NCBI RefSeq assembly: GCF_016595465.1
Contig: NZ_JAENIK010000011.1
Location: 496,001-560,000 of the forward strand
Source of the DNA: Luteolibacter yonseiensis
Lineage (GTDB): Bacteria > Verrucomicrobiota > Verrucomicrobiia > Verrucomicrobiales > Akkermansiaceae
DNA length: 64,000 nucleotides
Reading direction: 5' to 3'
In this document: one piece after another, positions 30,539 through 39,661 of the stretch
How positions within the stretch are numbered: position 1 is the first letter of the stretch
Layout: the number at the start of each line of letters is the position of its first letter
The notes under the pieces: model-generated
Told to the model about the DNA's origin: nothing
The model's input: only the letters and a program-made list of their open reading frames with translations
The model's database searches: none
Position numbers and translations under genes: made by a program

Positions 30539-32386
30539 ATGCCTTTTTCCCAAGAGCGCCTCGCCCGTTTGGCCGAAACCATGGCCATCGCCACCGACGA
30601 ACTCGCGGCCATCATCCGGCTGGGGGCTTCCCACGTTTTTCCGGCAGGTGCCTATCTGTTCCATGAATCCACCCCGCGATTGTGGATGGGCATTGTCGAG
30701 GACGGGGAATTGGAAATCGTCCGTGGCAATCACGGAAGCTCCACCCGCCTCGCCACGCTCCGGCGGGGCAGTGCCTTCAGCGAAGGGGTGCTGTTGGATG
30801 ATCTGCCGCACTCCGCATCCGCCGTCGCGCTTGTGGAGGTGCGCGTATGGCTCATCCCCCGCGCGGTTTTTGAAAAGCTCCGCCTGGAGAAACCCGAAAT
30901 TTTCTACCGCATGGTGGGTCACATCGCCCGCCGTCTCAGCGGACGCCTGGCTGCGGCGAACGAGCATCTGGTTTCGGGAAAATCGCCCGTCGTGGAAACA
31001 TGGCGCAAGGAGCATGACCTGCTTGGCGAGCGCGAACTGCCGGACACCGCCTACTACGGCGTGCAGACCTTGCGGGGGATGGAGAATTTCCCCATTTCCG
31101 GCATCCCGCTGCATCACTTCGGCCACTTCGTCCGCAGTCTTGCCTATGTGAAGAAAGCCGCCGCCCGGGCCAACAAGGACCTTGGAGTGGTGCTTCCGGA
31201 ACGTGCCGATGCCATCATCGCCGCCTGCGACGAGATCATCGCCGGAAAATGGCACGGGCATTTCACCATCGATATGATCCAGGGAGGAGCGGGCACCTCC
31301 ACCAACATGAATGCCAACGAGGTCATCGCCAACCGCGCGCTTGAAATCCTCGGCCATCGCAAGGGGGAATACGAGTTCCTTCATCCGAATGACGACGTCA
31401 ACCGGTCGCAGTCCACCAACGACGCCTATCCCACCGCCATCAAGCTCGGGGTCATCCTCACGATGCGTGACGCCACCTCCGCGCTGCGGGAATTGGAAGC
31501 CGCGCTGCTGGCCAAGGCCGCCGAATTCTCCGATGTCCTGAAAATGGGCCGCACCGAGAACCAGGACGCGGTGCCCATGACACTCGGTCAGGAATTTTCC
31601 GCCTATGCCTCCAGCATCAAGGATGGGATCCGCTACATCGAACGGGCTGCCGGGGAATTCCTCGATGTGAACATGGGGGCCACCGCCGTCGGCACCGGCA
31701 TCAACAGCCCGCCCGGCTACGCACCGCTCTGCATCCGCCACCTCGCGGAAGTCAGCGGCTTGCCCGTCAGGCTTGCGGAGAATCTCGTGCAGTCCACCCA
31801 GGACAGCGGTGCTTTTTCCCTGATGAGCGGCGCGATGAAAACCGCCGCCGTCCAACTTTCCAAGATTTGCAACGACCTCCGCTGGTTGTCCTCCGGTCCC
31901 CGTGCCGGCTTGTATGAGATCCGCCTGCCGGCCATGCAACCCGGGTCGTCGATCATGCCGGGAAAGGTGAACCCGGTCATTCCGGAAATGGTCAGCCAGG
32001 TTTGTTACCAGATCATCGGCGCGGATGTCACGATCTCCATGGCATCGGAAGCCAGCGAGCTGGAACTGAACATGGCCGAGCCCATCATCGCCTTCAACCT
32101 GTTCTTCGGCCTCACGCTCTTGAGAAATGCGGCGATCGCCCTGCACACCCGCTGCATTTCCGGAATCGAGGCAAACCGGGAACGATGCCTCGGCTATGTC
32201 CGGAACTCCATTGGAACGGTCACCGCGCTCAATCCCGTGCTCGGCTATGAACGCAGCGCCGCGATTGCGAAGGAAGCGCTCGCCACCGGAGCGAGTGTCT
32301 ATGATCTCGTGCTGGAAAAAGGCTGGCTCAGCAAGGATCAGCTCGACGACTTGCTCACTCCTGAGAAAATGACGGGACCCCGGTGA
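30539..32386 (+). CDS. aspA: Cyclic-nucleotide-binding-domain/aspartate ammonia-lyase fusion
   Basis: I chose the ATG at 30539 (MPFSQERL), giving 615 residues; the in-frame extension upstream overlaps the terminator. Residues about 15-140 form a cNMP-type beta-barrel (FPAGAYLFHE, GSAFSEGVLLDD), but the usual Arg before the A-x-A of the phosphate-binding cassette is replaced (LPHSASAVA), so cAMP binding is uncertain. From about residue 150 the protein is a full aspartase: EHDLLGERELPDTAYYGVQT, TSTNMNANEVIANRA, and the fumarase/aspartase signature GSSIMPGKVNPV near residue 468. It should convert L-aspartate to fumarate and ammonia. Normal aspartases are about 470 residues without this domain. 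Confidence 0.92.
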   Translation: MPFSQERLARLAETMAIATDELAAIIRLGASHVFPAGAYLFHESTPRLWMGIVEDGELEIVRGNHGSSTRLATLRRGSAFSEGVLLDDLPHSASAVALVEVRVWLIPRAVFEKLRLEKPEIFYRMVGHIARRLSGRLAAANEHLVSGKSPVVETWRKEHDLLGERELPDTAYYGVQTLRGMENFPISGIPLHHFGHFVRSLAYVKKAAARANKDLGVVLPERADAIIAACDEIIAGKWHGHFTIDMIQGGAGTSTNMNANEVIANRALEILGHRKGEYEFLHPNDDVNRSQSTNDAYPTAIKLGVILTMRDATSALRELEAALLAKAAEFSDVLKMGRTENQDAVPMTLGQEFSAYASSIKDGIRYIERAAGEFLDVNMGATAVGTGINSPPGYAPLCIRHLAEVSGLPVRLAENLVQSTQDSGAFSLMSGAMKTAAVQLSKICNDLRWLSSGPRAGLYEIRLPAMQPGSSIMPGKVNPVIPEMVSQVCYQIIGADVTISMASEASELELNMAEPIIAFNLFFGLTLLRNAAIALHTRCISGIEANRERCLGYVRNSIGTVTALNPVLGYERSAAIAKEALATGASVYDLVLEKGWLSKDQLDDLLTPEKMTGPR

Positions 32387-32485
32387 GCATTTGCATCTGT
32401 GGAGGCTTTTTTGACGGCACCGGCCGGGTGTGGGTTTGAATTACCCGTTGCATCCGCCGGAGGTTTCACCTAATAAATAGGCACT

Positions 32486-32647
32486 ATGAAACCTCTTAAA
32501 GTCACCGCCCTCGTCATCGCCGCTTTTGCCGCCCTCGCCGCCACCTCGTGCAGCACCACGAAAGGTTTTGGCGAGGATCTGCAGAAGGTGGGCTCCAAGC
32601 TTGAGACCAAGGCCGAAGCCACCGGCGGCACCGCTCCTACCTATTGA
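32486..32647 (+). CDS. Entericidin-like small lipoprotein
   Basis: This 53-residue protein has a short basic start and a hydrophobic signal ending in a lipobox (AATSC), and the mature part is STTKGFGEDLQKVGSKLE-, matching the entericidin A/B pattern (C-N-T-x-x-G-x-G-x-D-x-Q-x-x-G). It is membrane-anchored. Entericidins are linked to envelope stress and autolysis in E. coli, but in other bacteria the role is unknown. It is followed by a terminator at 32738. Confidence 0.82.
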   Translation: MKPLKVTALVIAAFAALAATSCSTTKGFGEDLQKVGSKLETKAEATGGTAPTY

Positions 32648-32737
32648 TCGGGGGATGATTCCCCGCAGTGGAGGTCATGAAGCCTCCGCTGTTTCGGGAG
32701 ATCTCATGCCATTTTTCAGGCGGACCGCCTGAATTCG

Positions 32738-32764
32738 AAAACCCAAGGCCCCGCCTTGGGTTTT
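32738..32764. terminator. Bidirectional terminator hairpin
   Basis: AAAACCCAAGGC and GCCTTGGGTTTT form a 12-bp stem with a 3-nt loop. The A and T runs make it work in both directions. It lies between the entericidin gene and the converging DUF1802 gene. Confidence 0.82.
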
Positions 32765-32794
32765 ATGATTTATCGCCCGGCAGGTGGGTGAAGT

Positions 32795-33355
32795 TCAGCA
32801 GCTTGATCGTGTGGCTGCCTCACTGAAAATTGCATCCGATAAAACGGTTTGCGAACTCTTCCGCCAATCCTCGGGAGGTTCGGGGAGATTCACCCAGCTC
32901 CGGCAACCACCGTATTTCGCCTCGTAGGGGAATTCCCACGGAGTGGCGAGCTCGCGGATGCGGACGAGGGCCAGATGGATGCTTCCGGACGCCATGCCTT
33001 TTCCTTCCCAATCGAACCGGTCCTTCACGGTCTGATCCGAATAAATGTGGTAAGGATGCAAGGCGGCGACTTTTTCCCAGTCCGTCAGGGTGACCGCCCA
33101 TTCCGCCTCCGCGTGGTGGGTGATGCGGATGATGTCGCCCGCCTGCCATTCCGGCAGCGCCTTTCCCTCACCTTCCCGGACCTGATCCGGTGTGGTGTGG
33201 AAGCGGGTGGGAAACAGGAAAAAGGACTCGTGGGCGAATGAGAAGCCCTGACGCCCTTCGTGGATGCCGCCTTTGCGCAGGAGAATCGTCTGCCGGCCTG
33301 TCGCCAGCGCGTCACAGACCACCTGCCATTCCTTGAAACCGATGGAAGCGTTCAT
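32795..33355 (-). CDS. DUF1802 family protein
   Basis: The 186-residue soluble protein has the DUF1802 opening FKEWQVVCDALATGRQTILLRKGG, then IHEGRQGFSFAHESFFLFPTRFHT and a middle segment EWAVTLTDWEKVAALHPYHIYSD. The family is uncharacterised. It is the last gene of a minus-strand group with the zinc-ribbon gene 6 bp upstream, so the two are likely co-transcribed. Confidence 0.85.
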   Translation of the reverse strand: MNASIGFKEWQVVCDALATGRQTILLRKGGIHEGRQGFSFAHESFFLFPTRFHTTPDQVREGEGKALPEWQAGDIIRITHHAEAEWAVTLTDWEKVAALHPYHIYSDQTVKDRFDWEGKGMASGSIHLALVRIRELATPWEFPYEAKYGGCRSWVNLPEPPEDWRKSSQTVLSDAIFSEAATRSSC

Positions 33356-33361
33356 CTCACT

Positions 33362-33592
33362 TCAGCCGAGATCATCCGCCGTCACGGAGGTTTGTTCGCG
33401 CGAACCGAGAATGCGCGCTTGGAGCGTCACGCGCTCGGGGGTGGCATCGAAGCGGTAGCTGTGGCAGTTCGGGCACAGCGCCGCGCCACTGCCGACGATG
33501 GAGTCACATCCTTCACAAACTTTGTAGCCTGAGGGATTGGCGGCGATTTTCGCGGCAGCGGCCGCACGGTTCGGAGGAGGAGAATCAGACAT
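33362..33592 (-). CDS. Small zinc-ribbon protein
   Basis: The ATG at 33592 (MSDSPPPNRAAAAAK) gives 76 residues. Two CxxC pairs (CEGCDSIVGSGAALCPNC) form a zinc ribbon, followed by a beta-rich tail (YRFDATPERVTLQAR). No catalytic motif is visible. The start lies downstream of the rpsT terminator, so it is probably a separate transcript shared with DUF1802. Confidence 0.8.
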   Translation of the reverse strand: MSDSPPPNRAAAAAKIAANPSGYKVCEGCDSIVGSGAALCPNCHSYRFDATPERVTLQARILGSREQTSVTADDLG

Positions 33593-33603
33593 GGCGGGGT
33601 AAT

Positions 33604-33636
33604 GAAAAAAGCGGCACCGGTGAACCGGTCCGCTTG
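33604..33636 (-). terminator. Terminator of rpsT
   Basis: On the minus strand AAGCGGACCGG pairs with CCGGTGCCGCTT (one bulge) and is followed by a run of T (plus-strand A run 33605-33610). It is just downstream of the rpsT stop. Confidence 0.75.
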
Positions 33637-33673
33637 TTTCGTTGAAGGATGATGAAACGGGCTGGCTGGACAA

Positions 33674-33937
33674 TCAGGCAATGGCAGCGAATGCCTTGGC
33701 CGTCTTGCTCTTAAGGTTAGCAGCTTTGTTCGGGTGAATCAAGTTACGCTTTGCGGCCTTGTCAACCACGGAGGAGAAAGCGGAGCTGGCAGCGGCGGCT
33801 GCGGTCTTGTCACCGGAAGCGATCGCGGCAAGAGCCTTCTTGCGGAGCGTCTTCATACGGCTCTTTTCAGCGCGGTTCCGCTCGGTGCGGACGACGGTTT
33901 GGCGTGCGCGCTTGATTGAAGATTTATGATTGGCCAT
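33674..33937 (-). CDS. rpsT: 30S ribosomal protein S20
   Basis: This 87-residue, Lys/Ala/Arg-rich helical protein starts MANHKSSIKRARQ and contains RKKALAAIASGDK and HPNKAANLKSKTAKA, which are S20 signatures. It binds 16S rRNA in the small subunit. It is a single-gene transcript with its own terminator. Confidence 0.97.
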   Translation of the reverse strand: MANHKSSIKRARQTVVRTERNRAEKSRMKTLRKKALAAIASGDKTAAAAASSAFSSVVDKAAKRNLIHPNKAANLKSKTAKAFAAIA

Positions 33938-34028
33938 GGTTGTATTTTAGAAAAAGTCGGTCGCTTGGAGGCGGGCGGGGGAAAATAGGAATTTATGCGG
34001 TGGTGTCAAGCTTGTGTTTCGCAGTTTC

Positions 34029-34667
34029 TCAGCTGCGGGGGCGGAAAGTGCTTTTTCCTGCGAAGGCGGATTCGGTTTCGCTGTTTTCGGACTGGATGGA
34101 ACCACGGATGATGAAGACGTCCGCTCCGGTGCCGATGCGGTTGTAAAGGTCCGCCACATCGTTGCTGCCCATGCGGATGCAGCCGTAGGATGCGGGTGAT
34201 CCGAGACGGCGTTCCTCAGGGGTGCCATGGATGTAGATGGTGCGGCGGAAGGCGTTCTGGTTGCGTGACTCCGTGCCGCTGAGCCAGAGGATGCGCGTGA
34301 CGATCGGGTCTCGTCCGGGAGCGTTCGGCTTCAGGACCTCGCCTGTCTGGCGGCGGCTTTTGAAAACCGAACCGATGGGAGCGTTCGCGCCGATCTTCTT
34401 CGCCACCTGCAGCCGTCCGAGCGGCGTGCAGTTGCTGCCGGGGCGGTCTCCGATTCCGAACTTGGAGGTGGAAATCTTGTAGGTTTTGAGCGGCGCGCCG
34501 TCACGGACCAACATCATTTTCTGGTCGCGCACGCTCACGATCATCTTGTTCCGGGTGTCGCTGCCAAAAGAGAGGGAATCCGAGGTTCCGCAACTGGTGA
34601 GGCCGATGGCAGCCACCAGTCCGAGGGCGGAGAGGGCAAGGATGCGTAACGAGGGGAGTCGGGTCAT
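34029..34667 (-). CDS. L,D-transpeptidase (YkuD) lipoprotein
   Basis: From the ATG at 34667 the protein has 212 residues. The lipobox LTSC gives Cys26. The YkuD domain contains HGTPEERRLGSPASYGCIRM, with catalytic Cys163 and the preceding His at 147. Such enzymes make 3-3 peptidoglycan cross-links or attach proteins to the wall, working in the periplasm. It starts 7 bp after the glycosyltransferase stop, so the two form an operon. Confidence 0.93.
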   Translation of the reverse strand: MTRLPSLRILALSALGLVAAIGLTSCGTSDSLSFGSDTRNKMIVSVRDQKMMLVRDGAPLKTYKISTSKFGIGDRPGSNCTPLGRLQVAKKIGANAPIGSVFKSRRQTGEVLKPNAPGRDPIVTRILWLSGTESRNQNAFRRTIYIHGTPEERRLGSPASYGCIRMGSNDVADLYNRIGTGADVFIIRGSIQSENSETESAFAGKSTFRPRS

Positions 34668-34674
34668 TGTTCGG

Positions 34675-36183
34675 TCAAGGGGCTTTGCGATTCGCAGCTT
34701 CCGCAGCGGGAGCAGCCGAGCCGGAAGGCAGCATGCGGGCCAACGAAGCAAGCGAAGTGTAGAAAAATCCGATGGGGAATGGAAGCAGAAGAATGGCGGA
34801 TGACCAATTTGACTTCATCGCCGCCTCGACCACCACGAAGAGGAAGAAGAATCCGAAGAGCAGTTCGACAAACGGGGTGAGTGTCTTCATCGCCTTGTAG
34901 CTGCTCTTCTTCCAATCATGCCGCTTCACCTGGCCGATGCCATACTTGGGAGTGCGGACGAAGGCGGTTTCGTGGTTGAAGAGGGCTTCCAGCACCGCCT
35001 TGGCGTTGCTGATGGACATTCCGATGCCGAGGGCGAGAAGCAGCGGCAGGTAAGGGATTTCCTTCCACCATGATCCGGGGCGGAGCGCCTTCTGGGAAAC
35101 CATGTAGAAGACGATGACCGAAACCGAGGAGAAGAAGAAGATCGGAACGTTGATGATGTAATAGGTGAATTTCCCGAAGTCCGGCTGTGCCTGCTGGTTT
35201 GGATAAATGAGGAAGCACAGGATGATGAGCAGAAGGTAGGCGAAGTTCGAAGTCAGGTGCGCGGTGGCCTCCATCTTGATGAAAAGCGGGACGTCCGCGC
35301 GCCAGATGGCGGGCAGGACCTTCTTGCAGACCTGGATGGAGCCCTTGGTCCAGCGGTGTTGCTGGCTCTTGAAGCCATCCATGTCCACGGGAAGTTCGGC
35401 GGGGGTTTCCACCTCATTGAGGAAGATGAAGCGCCATCCCTTCAACTGAGCGCGGTAGCTGAGGTCCATGTCCTCGGTGAGCGTGTCATGTTCCCAGCCG
35501 CCGGCGTCGGCGATGCAGGACTTGCGCCAGATGCCGCCGGTGCCGTTGAAGGTGAAGAAGCGGCCGGAGCGGTTCCGGGCGGTCTGCTCCAGCTCGAGGT
35601 GGCCGTCCAGGAACATCGCCTGGATGCGGGTCAGCACGTTGTAGGTGCGGTTCAGGTGACCCCAGCGGGTCTGGATCATGCCGATCTTGTCGTCGGTGAA
35701 ATAGTGGATCGTCTTTTGAAGGAGATCGGGATTCGGAACGAAGTCGGCATCCAGAATGAGAAGGTATTCGCCCTTTGCGAAGCGGGTGCCGTTTTCAAGA
35801 GCACCCGCCTTGTAGCCCGTGCGGTCCGTGCGGTGGATGTGCTCGGCATCGAATCCACGCGCCTTCAGCGCTTCGATTCCCGCGCGGCAGATATCGACCG
35901 TCTCGTCGGTGGAGTCGTCCAGAAGCTGGATCTGCATCTTGTCCTGCGGATAATCCATCGCGGAGACGGAAGCCAGCAGGCGGTCCACCACGTGCATTTC
36001 ATTGAAGACCGGAAGCTGGATCGTCACGAGCGGCAGATCCTTGAACAACTCCTTGGGTTTCGGGTGGTTGCGCGAGTGCTTGAGGTAGAGGAAAACAATC
36101 GTCAGCCGGTGCGAGCCATAACCCGCGAGGCCGATGAGAACAAGAATATATGAGGCGTACCAAAGAGGCGAGGTCCAGTCCAT
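34675..36183 (-). CDS. Processive glycosyltransferase family 2 (cellulose-synthase-like)
   Basis: The 502-residue membrane enzyme has an N-terminal helix (about residues 7-30), then a GT-A domain: LPVFNE, IQLLDDSTDETVD, LILDADFVPNPDLL, TEDMDLSYRAQLKG and the QQHRW motif of processive GT2 enzymes, followed by several C-terminal membrane helices. This arrangement fits synthases of extracellular polysaccharide such as glucomannan-like or cellulose-like polymers. The product cannot be read from sequence. It leads a two-gene operon with the L,D-transpeptidase. Confidence 0.88.
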   Translation of the reverse strand: MDWTSPLWYASYILVLIGLAGYGSHRLTIVFLYLKHSRNHPKPKELFKDLPLVTIQLPVFNEMHVVDRLLASVSAMDYPQDKMQIQLLDDSTDETVDICRAGIEALKARGFDAEHIHRTDRTGYKAGALENGTRFAKGEYLLILDADFVPNPDLLQKTIHYFTDDKIGMIQTRWGHLNRTYNVLTRIQAMFLDGHLELEQTARNRSGRFFTFNGTGGIWRKSCIADAGGWEHDTLTEDMDLSYRAQLKGWRFIFLNEVETPAELPVDMDGFKSQQHRWTKGSIQVCKKVLPAIWRADVPLFIKMEATAHLTSNFAYLLLIILCFLIYPNQQAQPDFGKFTYYIINVPIFFFSSVSVIVFYMVSQKALRPGSWWKEIPYLPLLLALGIGMSISNAKAVLEALFNHETAFVRTPKYGIGQVKRHDWKKSSYKAMKTLTPFVELLFGFFFLFVVVEAAMKSNWSSAILLLPFPIGFFYTSLASLARMLPSGSAAPAAEAANRKAP

Positions 36184-36515
36184 GGGATAAAAATCTGAGT
36201 TGCAGAAAGGGATTCCGGCCCCTGATAATCAGGCAGTGAAGCGACCGGAGAAAAGCTGGTGAGCTGACAAATGACTCACAGTCAAGCGCCAGACGCCGCA
36301 GGCAAGCAGGAAGCCCATCCGTCGTCAAGCCTCAAGTCCGGGCGCGCGGATTCTGGATCTGAGGGCATTCCGGGCAAAAGTTTGCGTCGGGTGAATTTCT
36401 GAAACCATCCGGACGAGTGCGAGAAGGGTGATATTTCATCATTCCATCCTCGCATCCGGAAGGGATTCCTGCTGGTGTGACGACAGCCTTCCGGGTTTTT
36501 CAGGATGCCATTCTT
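36184..36515. other. Intergenic region upstream of the glycosyltransferase
   Basis: These 332 bp lie between the divergent starts at 36183 and 36516. I see no gene, terminator or convincing operator in them. Confidence 0.5.
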
Positions 36516-37031
36516 ATGAGACGTTTCATCGCTATTGTTTTGCTGGTCTTCGGCTGGACCGTGGCCCGTGGGGAGGAGTCGGTGTCAGCCGAGCTGTTAC
36601 CAAGCCTAAAGGAGGCGGCCTTGATGCAACTGATTGAGAGTCATAATCCAAAAGATTATTTCACTGTCGCGATGGAATATGAACCCAGGCAGAAGACTTT
36701 TGTCGCCCCATCAGAGGACTTCATTAAGAAAATGTTGAGAATCAAGGATATGGACGGAGGTTGGTTCGTGCGTCGTGAGTTTTTATCGATTCCGGTGGAG
36801 CAGGATGTGCCGTCTCCCAATGGCTCCTACCCGGGGGTGATGAAGAGGGGGACGGACAAACGGGTGAGTGTTTATACCGTGCGGTCCGCGAAGCGGCGCT
36901 CAAACGATGAAGCGGTTGTGGTTTGGTCGAATGGTAGCGGCCAATTGAGTGGAAGTGTCGGGAGCTTGTTGTTTCGTCGGACGGAAGAGGGTTGGATTTT
37001 TGTGAAAACTCTCTCGACTGGGCGTTCCTGA
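36516..37031 (+). CDS. Secreted protein of unknown function
   Basis: The ATG at 36516 (MRRFIAIVLLVFGWTVARG) supplies a clear signal peptide; the upstream in-frame extension does not. The mature part (about 150 residues) is polar and slightly basic, with no motif I recognise. It heads a run of small, poorly conserved genes (36.5-39.3 kb). Confidence 0.6.
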   Translation: MRRFIAIVLLVFGWTVARGEESVSAELLPSLKEAALMQLIESHNPKDYFTVAMEYEPRQKTFVAPSEDFIKKMLRIKDMDGGWFVRREFLSIPVEQDVPSPNGSYPGVMKRGTDKRVSVYTVRSAKRRSNDEAVVVWSNGSGQLSGSVGSLLFRRTEEGWIFVKTLSTGRS

Positions 37032-37311
37032 TGGTCGCCCGACATCCTCCCCCCGCCAGGCAACAACGGACCATCCGGAATCCGAAATAACACACCCGGC
37101 CATTCTCCGAAAAATGGAATTCTTTCCCAGAAAAACGGTGGGGTGATCGCCGGATCAGGATGCGTGGTGAAACCACGGCTTCCCGGTGTCCGGTTCTCGC
37201 GCGCGTAACCGGAGGTATCTGCAAGGCTTCTCCTTGGAAATCCGTCCTCGCAGATCTTCCCAATCCGAGTAGCTTGTCCCGGAACCTGATTTCCCGGTGA
37301 TTCGCGCGGCT

Positions 37312-37788
37312 ATGAAAAAACTGACACGTTACCTGATCGCTGCAGCCATGATGACAGCCTTTGCCTATGGCGTGGAACTGCATGCGCTTGAGCATAAGGT
37401 CCTCGACGACAAGCGGACCTATATCCGGGACGACACGGATCGGCGTTACAGCATCTGGACCGCCCATCCGGGCAAGGCGATCAAACTGCTTAAGGATTTT
37501 GGCTTTTCTGTCCCCGATTTCCAACTCCGGGAGGGCGAGATCCTCGCGGTCTTCATAAACGACAACATCACGCAAGATCTGATTCAGGTGGTTCATAACA
37601 AGACGGCCAACAAAACCTTCGCCGACTACGCGGATTCCGGAATCGAGTTCAAGCTGAGGGCTTTGGAAGCGGGAAAGAAATACAGCCACGTGACGGCGGT
37701 GGTCTTCACGCCCATCGGCACACCGGGGCACCTTGGGATGCGAGGCATGGTTGCCGACGGGATCTCGGAAAAGCAGCGCGGGGAGTAG
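37312..37788 (+). CDS. Secreted protein of unknown function
   Basis: From the ATG at 37312 (MKKLTRYLIAAAMMTAFAYG) the 158-residue protein has a signal peptide and then a beta-rich body (LREGEILAVFINDNIT, ALEAGKKYSHVTAVVFTP). The final part is reminiscent of small periplasmic beta-sandwich proteins, but no family is recognised. Confidence 0.6.
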   Translation: MKKLTRYLIAAAMMTAFAYGVELHALEHKVLDDKRTYIRDDTDRRYSIWTAHPGKAIKLLKDFGFSVPDFQLREGEILAVFINDNITQDLIQVVHNKTANKTFADYADSGIEFKLRALEAGKKYSHVTAVVFTPIGTPGHLGMRGMVADGISEKQRGE

Positions 37789-38016
37789 GTTGGCAGGGCT
37801 GCGGCACATATCCCGGCCCACCGTGTCTCAATTGAAAGCGAAGCACAAAACTTGTGATGACAAAAAACGCATGCCCCATTTGTGAATTCGAGGTTGGCGA
37901 CGGGGAATGGAGTCTGCATGGCGATATGAGGGTAACGTCTTTCTTGGGACTCAAGCTTTCCCCCCCCCGCCGAGGATAGCCTAGAAATTATCTCCAGGAA
38001 AACTTAACACTGCGAA

Positions 38017-38412
38017 ATGGGAGTCTCCAAAAAGAATAGAAGGAAGATTATCGTCGAACAGCGTGAATTCTACTGGTACGTTTGTGAGGACGTTGATGAT
38101 TTTCCTGAGGCCGCTACAGGTGATCTTCGAGTGGTTAATATTCTATCTGAAGACAAGACGTTTATCGTCCGCTACCACATTGGACAATCTGTTCCTGAGC
38201 TCCGGCACGTCACCATCATAGGACACGAATTCGGCGGTGGTATGGAACCTGGTTCGTGGAGGCGCTTTCTCTGTCCTGACTGGTGCCCTGGGTTGATCGT
38301 CAATCCGGCTGTTGTCCGGCGCATCATCGAATGGTGCCTTGATCCGGTTTCCCGAATTGCGGTAGATTACGCCGGGCGCCCGGTTGAATCCCAAGGTGGC
38401 GACCCAGGATAA
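38017..38412 (+). CDS. Hypothetical cytosolic protein
   Basis: The 131-residue protein begins with a basic stretch (MGVSKKNRRKIIVEQREFYW) and has no signal peptide. Cys-Pro and Trp pairs (LCPDWCPGLIVNPAVVRRI) stand out, but no domain is recognised. It stands alone with no close neighbours on its strand. Confidence 0.5.
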   Translation: MGVSKKNRRKIIVEQREFYWYVCEDVDDFPEAATGDLRVVNILSEDKTFIVRYHIGQSVPELRHVTIIGHEFGGGMEPGSWRRFLCPDWCPGLIVNPAVVRRIIEWCLDPVSRIAVDYAGRPVESQGGDPG

Positions 38413-38642
38413 AAAATCGTGTGCGACCCTCCCACACACACCAGCCACTCTGTTTCCATGATTGTCCGAAGCTGCAACCTCAGCCTCGCTGCCGACGCTG
38501 GCTCCCGCTAGTGGGGGAATGGGTGCGGCCTTGTGGAAAAGTTTCGAAAACGGCCTCGCCAAATTAGCGATATTCAAGGAGACTGCTTGAGAAATAATTC
38601 TCACTGTCAGGCAGATCATCAGGCGTGCAAACCGAACCAAAT

Positions 38643-39269
38643 ATGATGAAACAGTCCATCTTTAGCATACTTGCCACCTTGGTTTTCACACAGGCTGGAA
38701 TCGCCCAATCCACCGGCACCTTTACCGACCCACGCGATGGGCAGGCGTATAAAACGGTCGGCTTTAAAAATCCTTCGACCGGCGCCACGGTTACCTGGAT
38801 GGCCCAGAACCTGAACTACAAAACGGAGGGGAGCTACGCTTATGGTGACAAGGAGAGCAATCGAAAGGAGCTTGGCTTGCTTTACACCTGGGAAGCGGCG
38901 AACAAAGCCTGCCCCAAAGGTTGGCATTTGGCTACGGATGACGAATGGTCCATGCTGGTGACTCAGTTCGGTGGAACCGACAAAGCCGGCGAAGCCTTGA
39001 AAAGCGTCAGTGGCTGGACCGAAGGCGGCAACGGTACCAACAGCAGCGGGTTTGGCGGGCTTCCAGGAGGTATTCGTAGAAATGATGTTTATGACGTCCT
39101 GGGTGTCATGGGTTTCTGGTGGACATCCACACCCTCGGGTGAGGAGGGTAAAGCCTGGGGATGGAACTTCAGTTATGGTGGACCGGGGGAGAAACCACTT
39201 AAAACAAAAGCGTTCCGTTTCGATAGCTCTGTTTCGCACGCAAAATCTGTTCGTTGCGTCCGGGATTGA
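38643..39269 (+). CDS. Secreted FISUMP-domain protein
   Basis: From the ATG at 38643 the protein is 208 residues with a signal peptide (ends near AGIAQ). It has the Fibrobacter major paralogous domain: WMAQNLNY, LYTWEAANKACPKGWHLATDDEW, a Gly-rich segment (GFGGLPGGIRRN), GFWWTSTPS and the C-terminal SVRCVRD. FISUMP proteins are extracellular or surface proteins of unknown role and common in Bacteroidetes and Fibrobacteres. It is followed by an attC-like sequence, suggesting a mobile origin. Confidence 0.85.
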   Translation: MMKQSIFSILATLVFTQAGIAQSTGTFTDPRDGQAYKTVGFKNPSTGATVTWMAQNLNYKTEGSYAYGDKESNRKELGLLYTWEAANKACPKGWHLATDDEWSMLVTQFGGTDKAGEALKSVSGWTEGGNGTNSSGFGGLPGGIRRNDVYDVLGVMGFWWTSTPSGEEGKAWGWNFSYGGPGEKPLKTKAFRFDSSVSHAKSVRCVRD

Positions 39270-39661
39270 TTATTTGATTTATCCAACCCGGCCATCGCAT
39301 CGCTGCTACAATCGTTGCGTCCCGCGGGCCGGCTCGCTGAGCTTGGGCCGTTAGGCTGCTTCACACGTTATGTGTAAAATCGCCACCGCATTTGCCATGA
39401 CATGCTCCTCCTCCAGCTTTCCGCTGCGCCGAAAAGGCAAGTCTCCGATCCCCCCGAAGGAGCGGTCGGGTGCTGTGGCTGCAGCGATTTCCGCCGCGGC
39501 CTGTGGTGACCGATAGAGATCGGATTCCTGATGCGCTTGCTGTGTCCGGTGTTCGCCGAACCATGGAAAAGCCGTACCACCGACACTCATCGGTGGCACA
39601 GCCGGTTGTCATTAGTACCCGGGGAAAATGGGTGCGATGAAGAAGTTCCGCAGCCTGTCGG
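39270..39661. other. Region between the FISUMP gene and recA
   Basis: These 392 bp hold an attC-like element near 39281-39356 and no convincing gene. Short frames on both strands (for example 39351-39599 minus) lack ribosome-binding sites and recognisable domains and look like shadows of each other. Confidence 0.5.
39281..39356 (+). other. attC-like recombination site
   Basis: ATCCAAC (39281) matches the R'' consensus RYYYAAC and GTTAGGC (39350) matches R' GTTRRRY, 62 bp apart, inside the usual attC size range. The arms AAC..GGCC and GGCC..GTT can pair. Only one such site is seen and no integrase is in the window. Confidence 0.25.

Noticed and set aside
30467..32146. 559-codon minus-strand frame opposite the aspartase fusion
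   Set aside because: It is a shadow of the aspartase gene; no motif is present.
39351..39612. Short frames on both strands after the attC-like site
   Set aside because: They overlap each other, have no ribosome-binding site and no domain, so no gene is supported.
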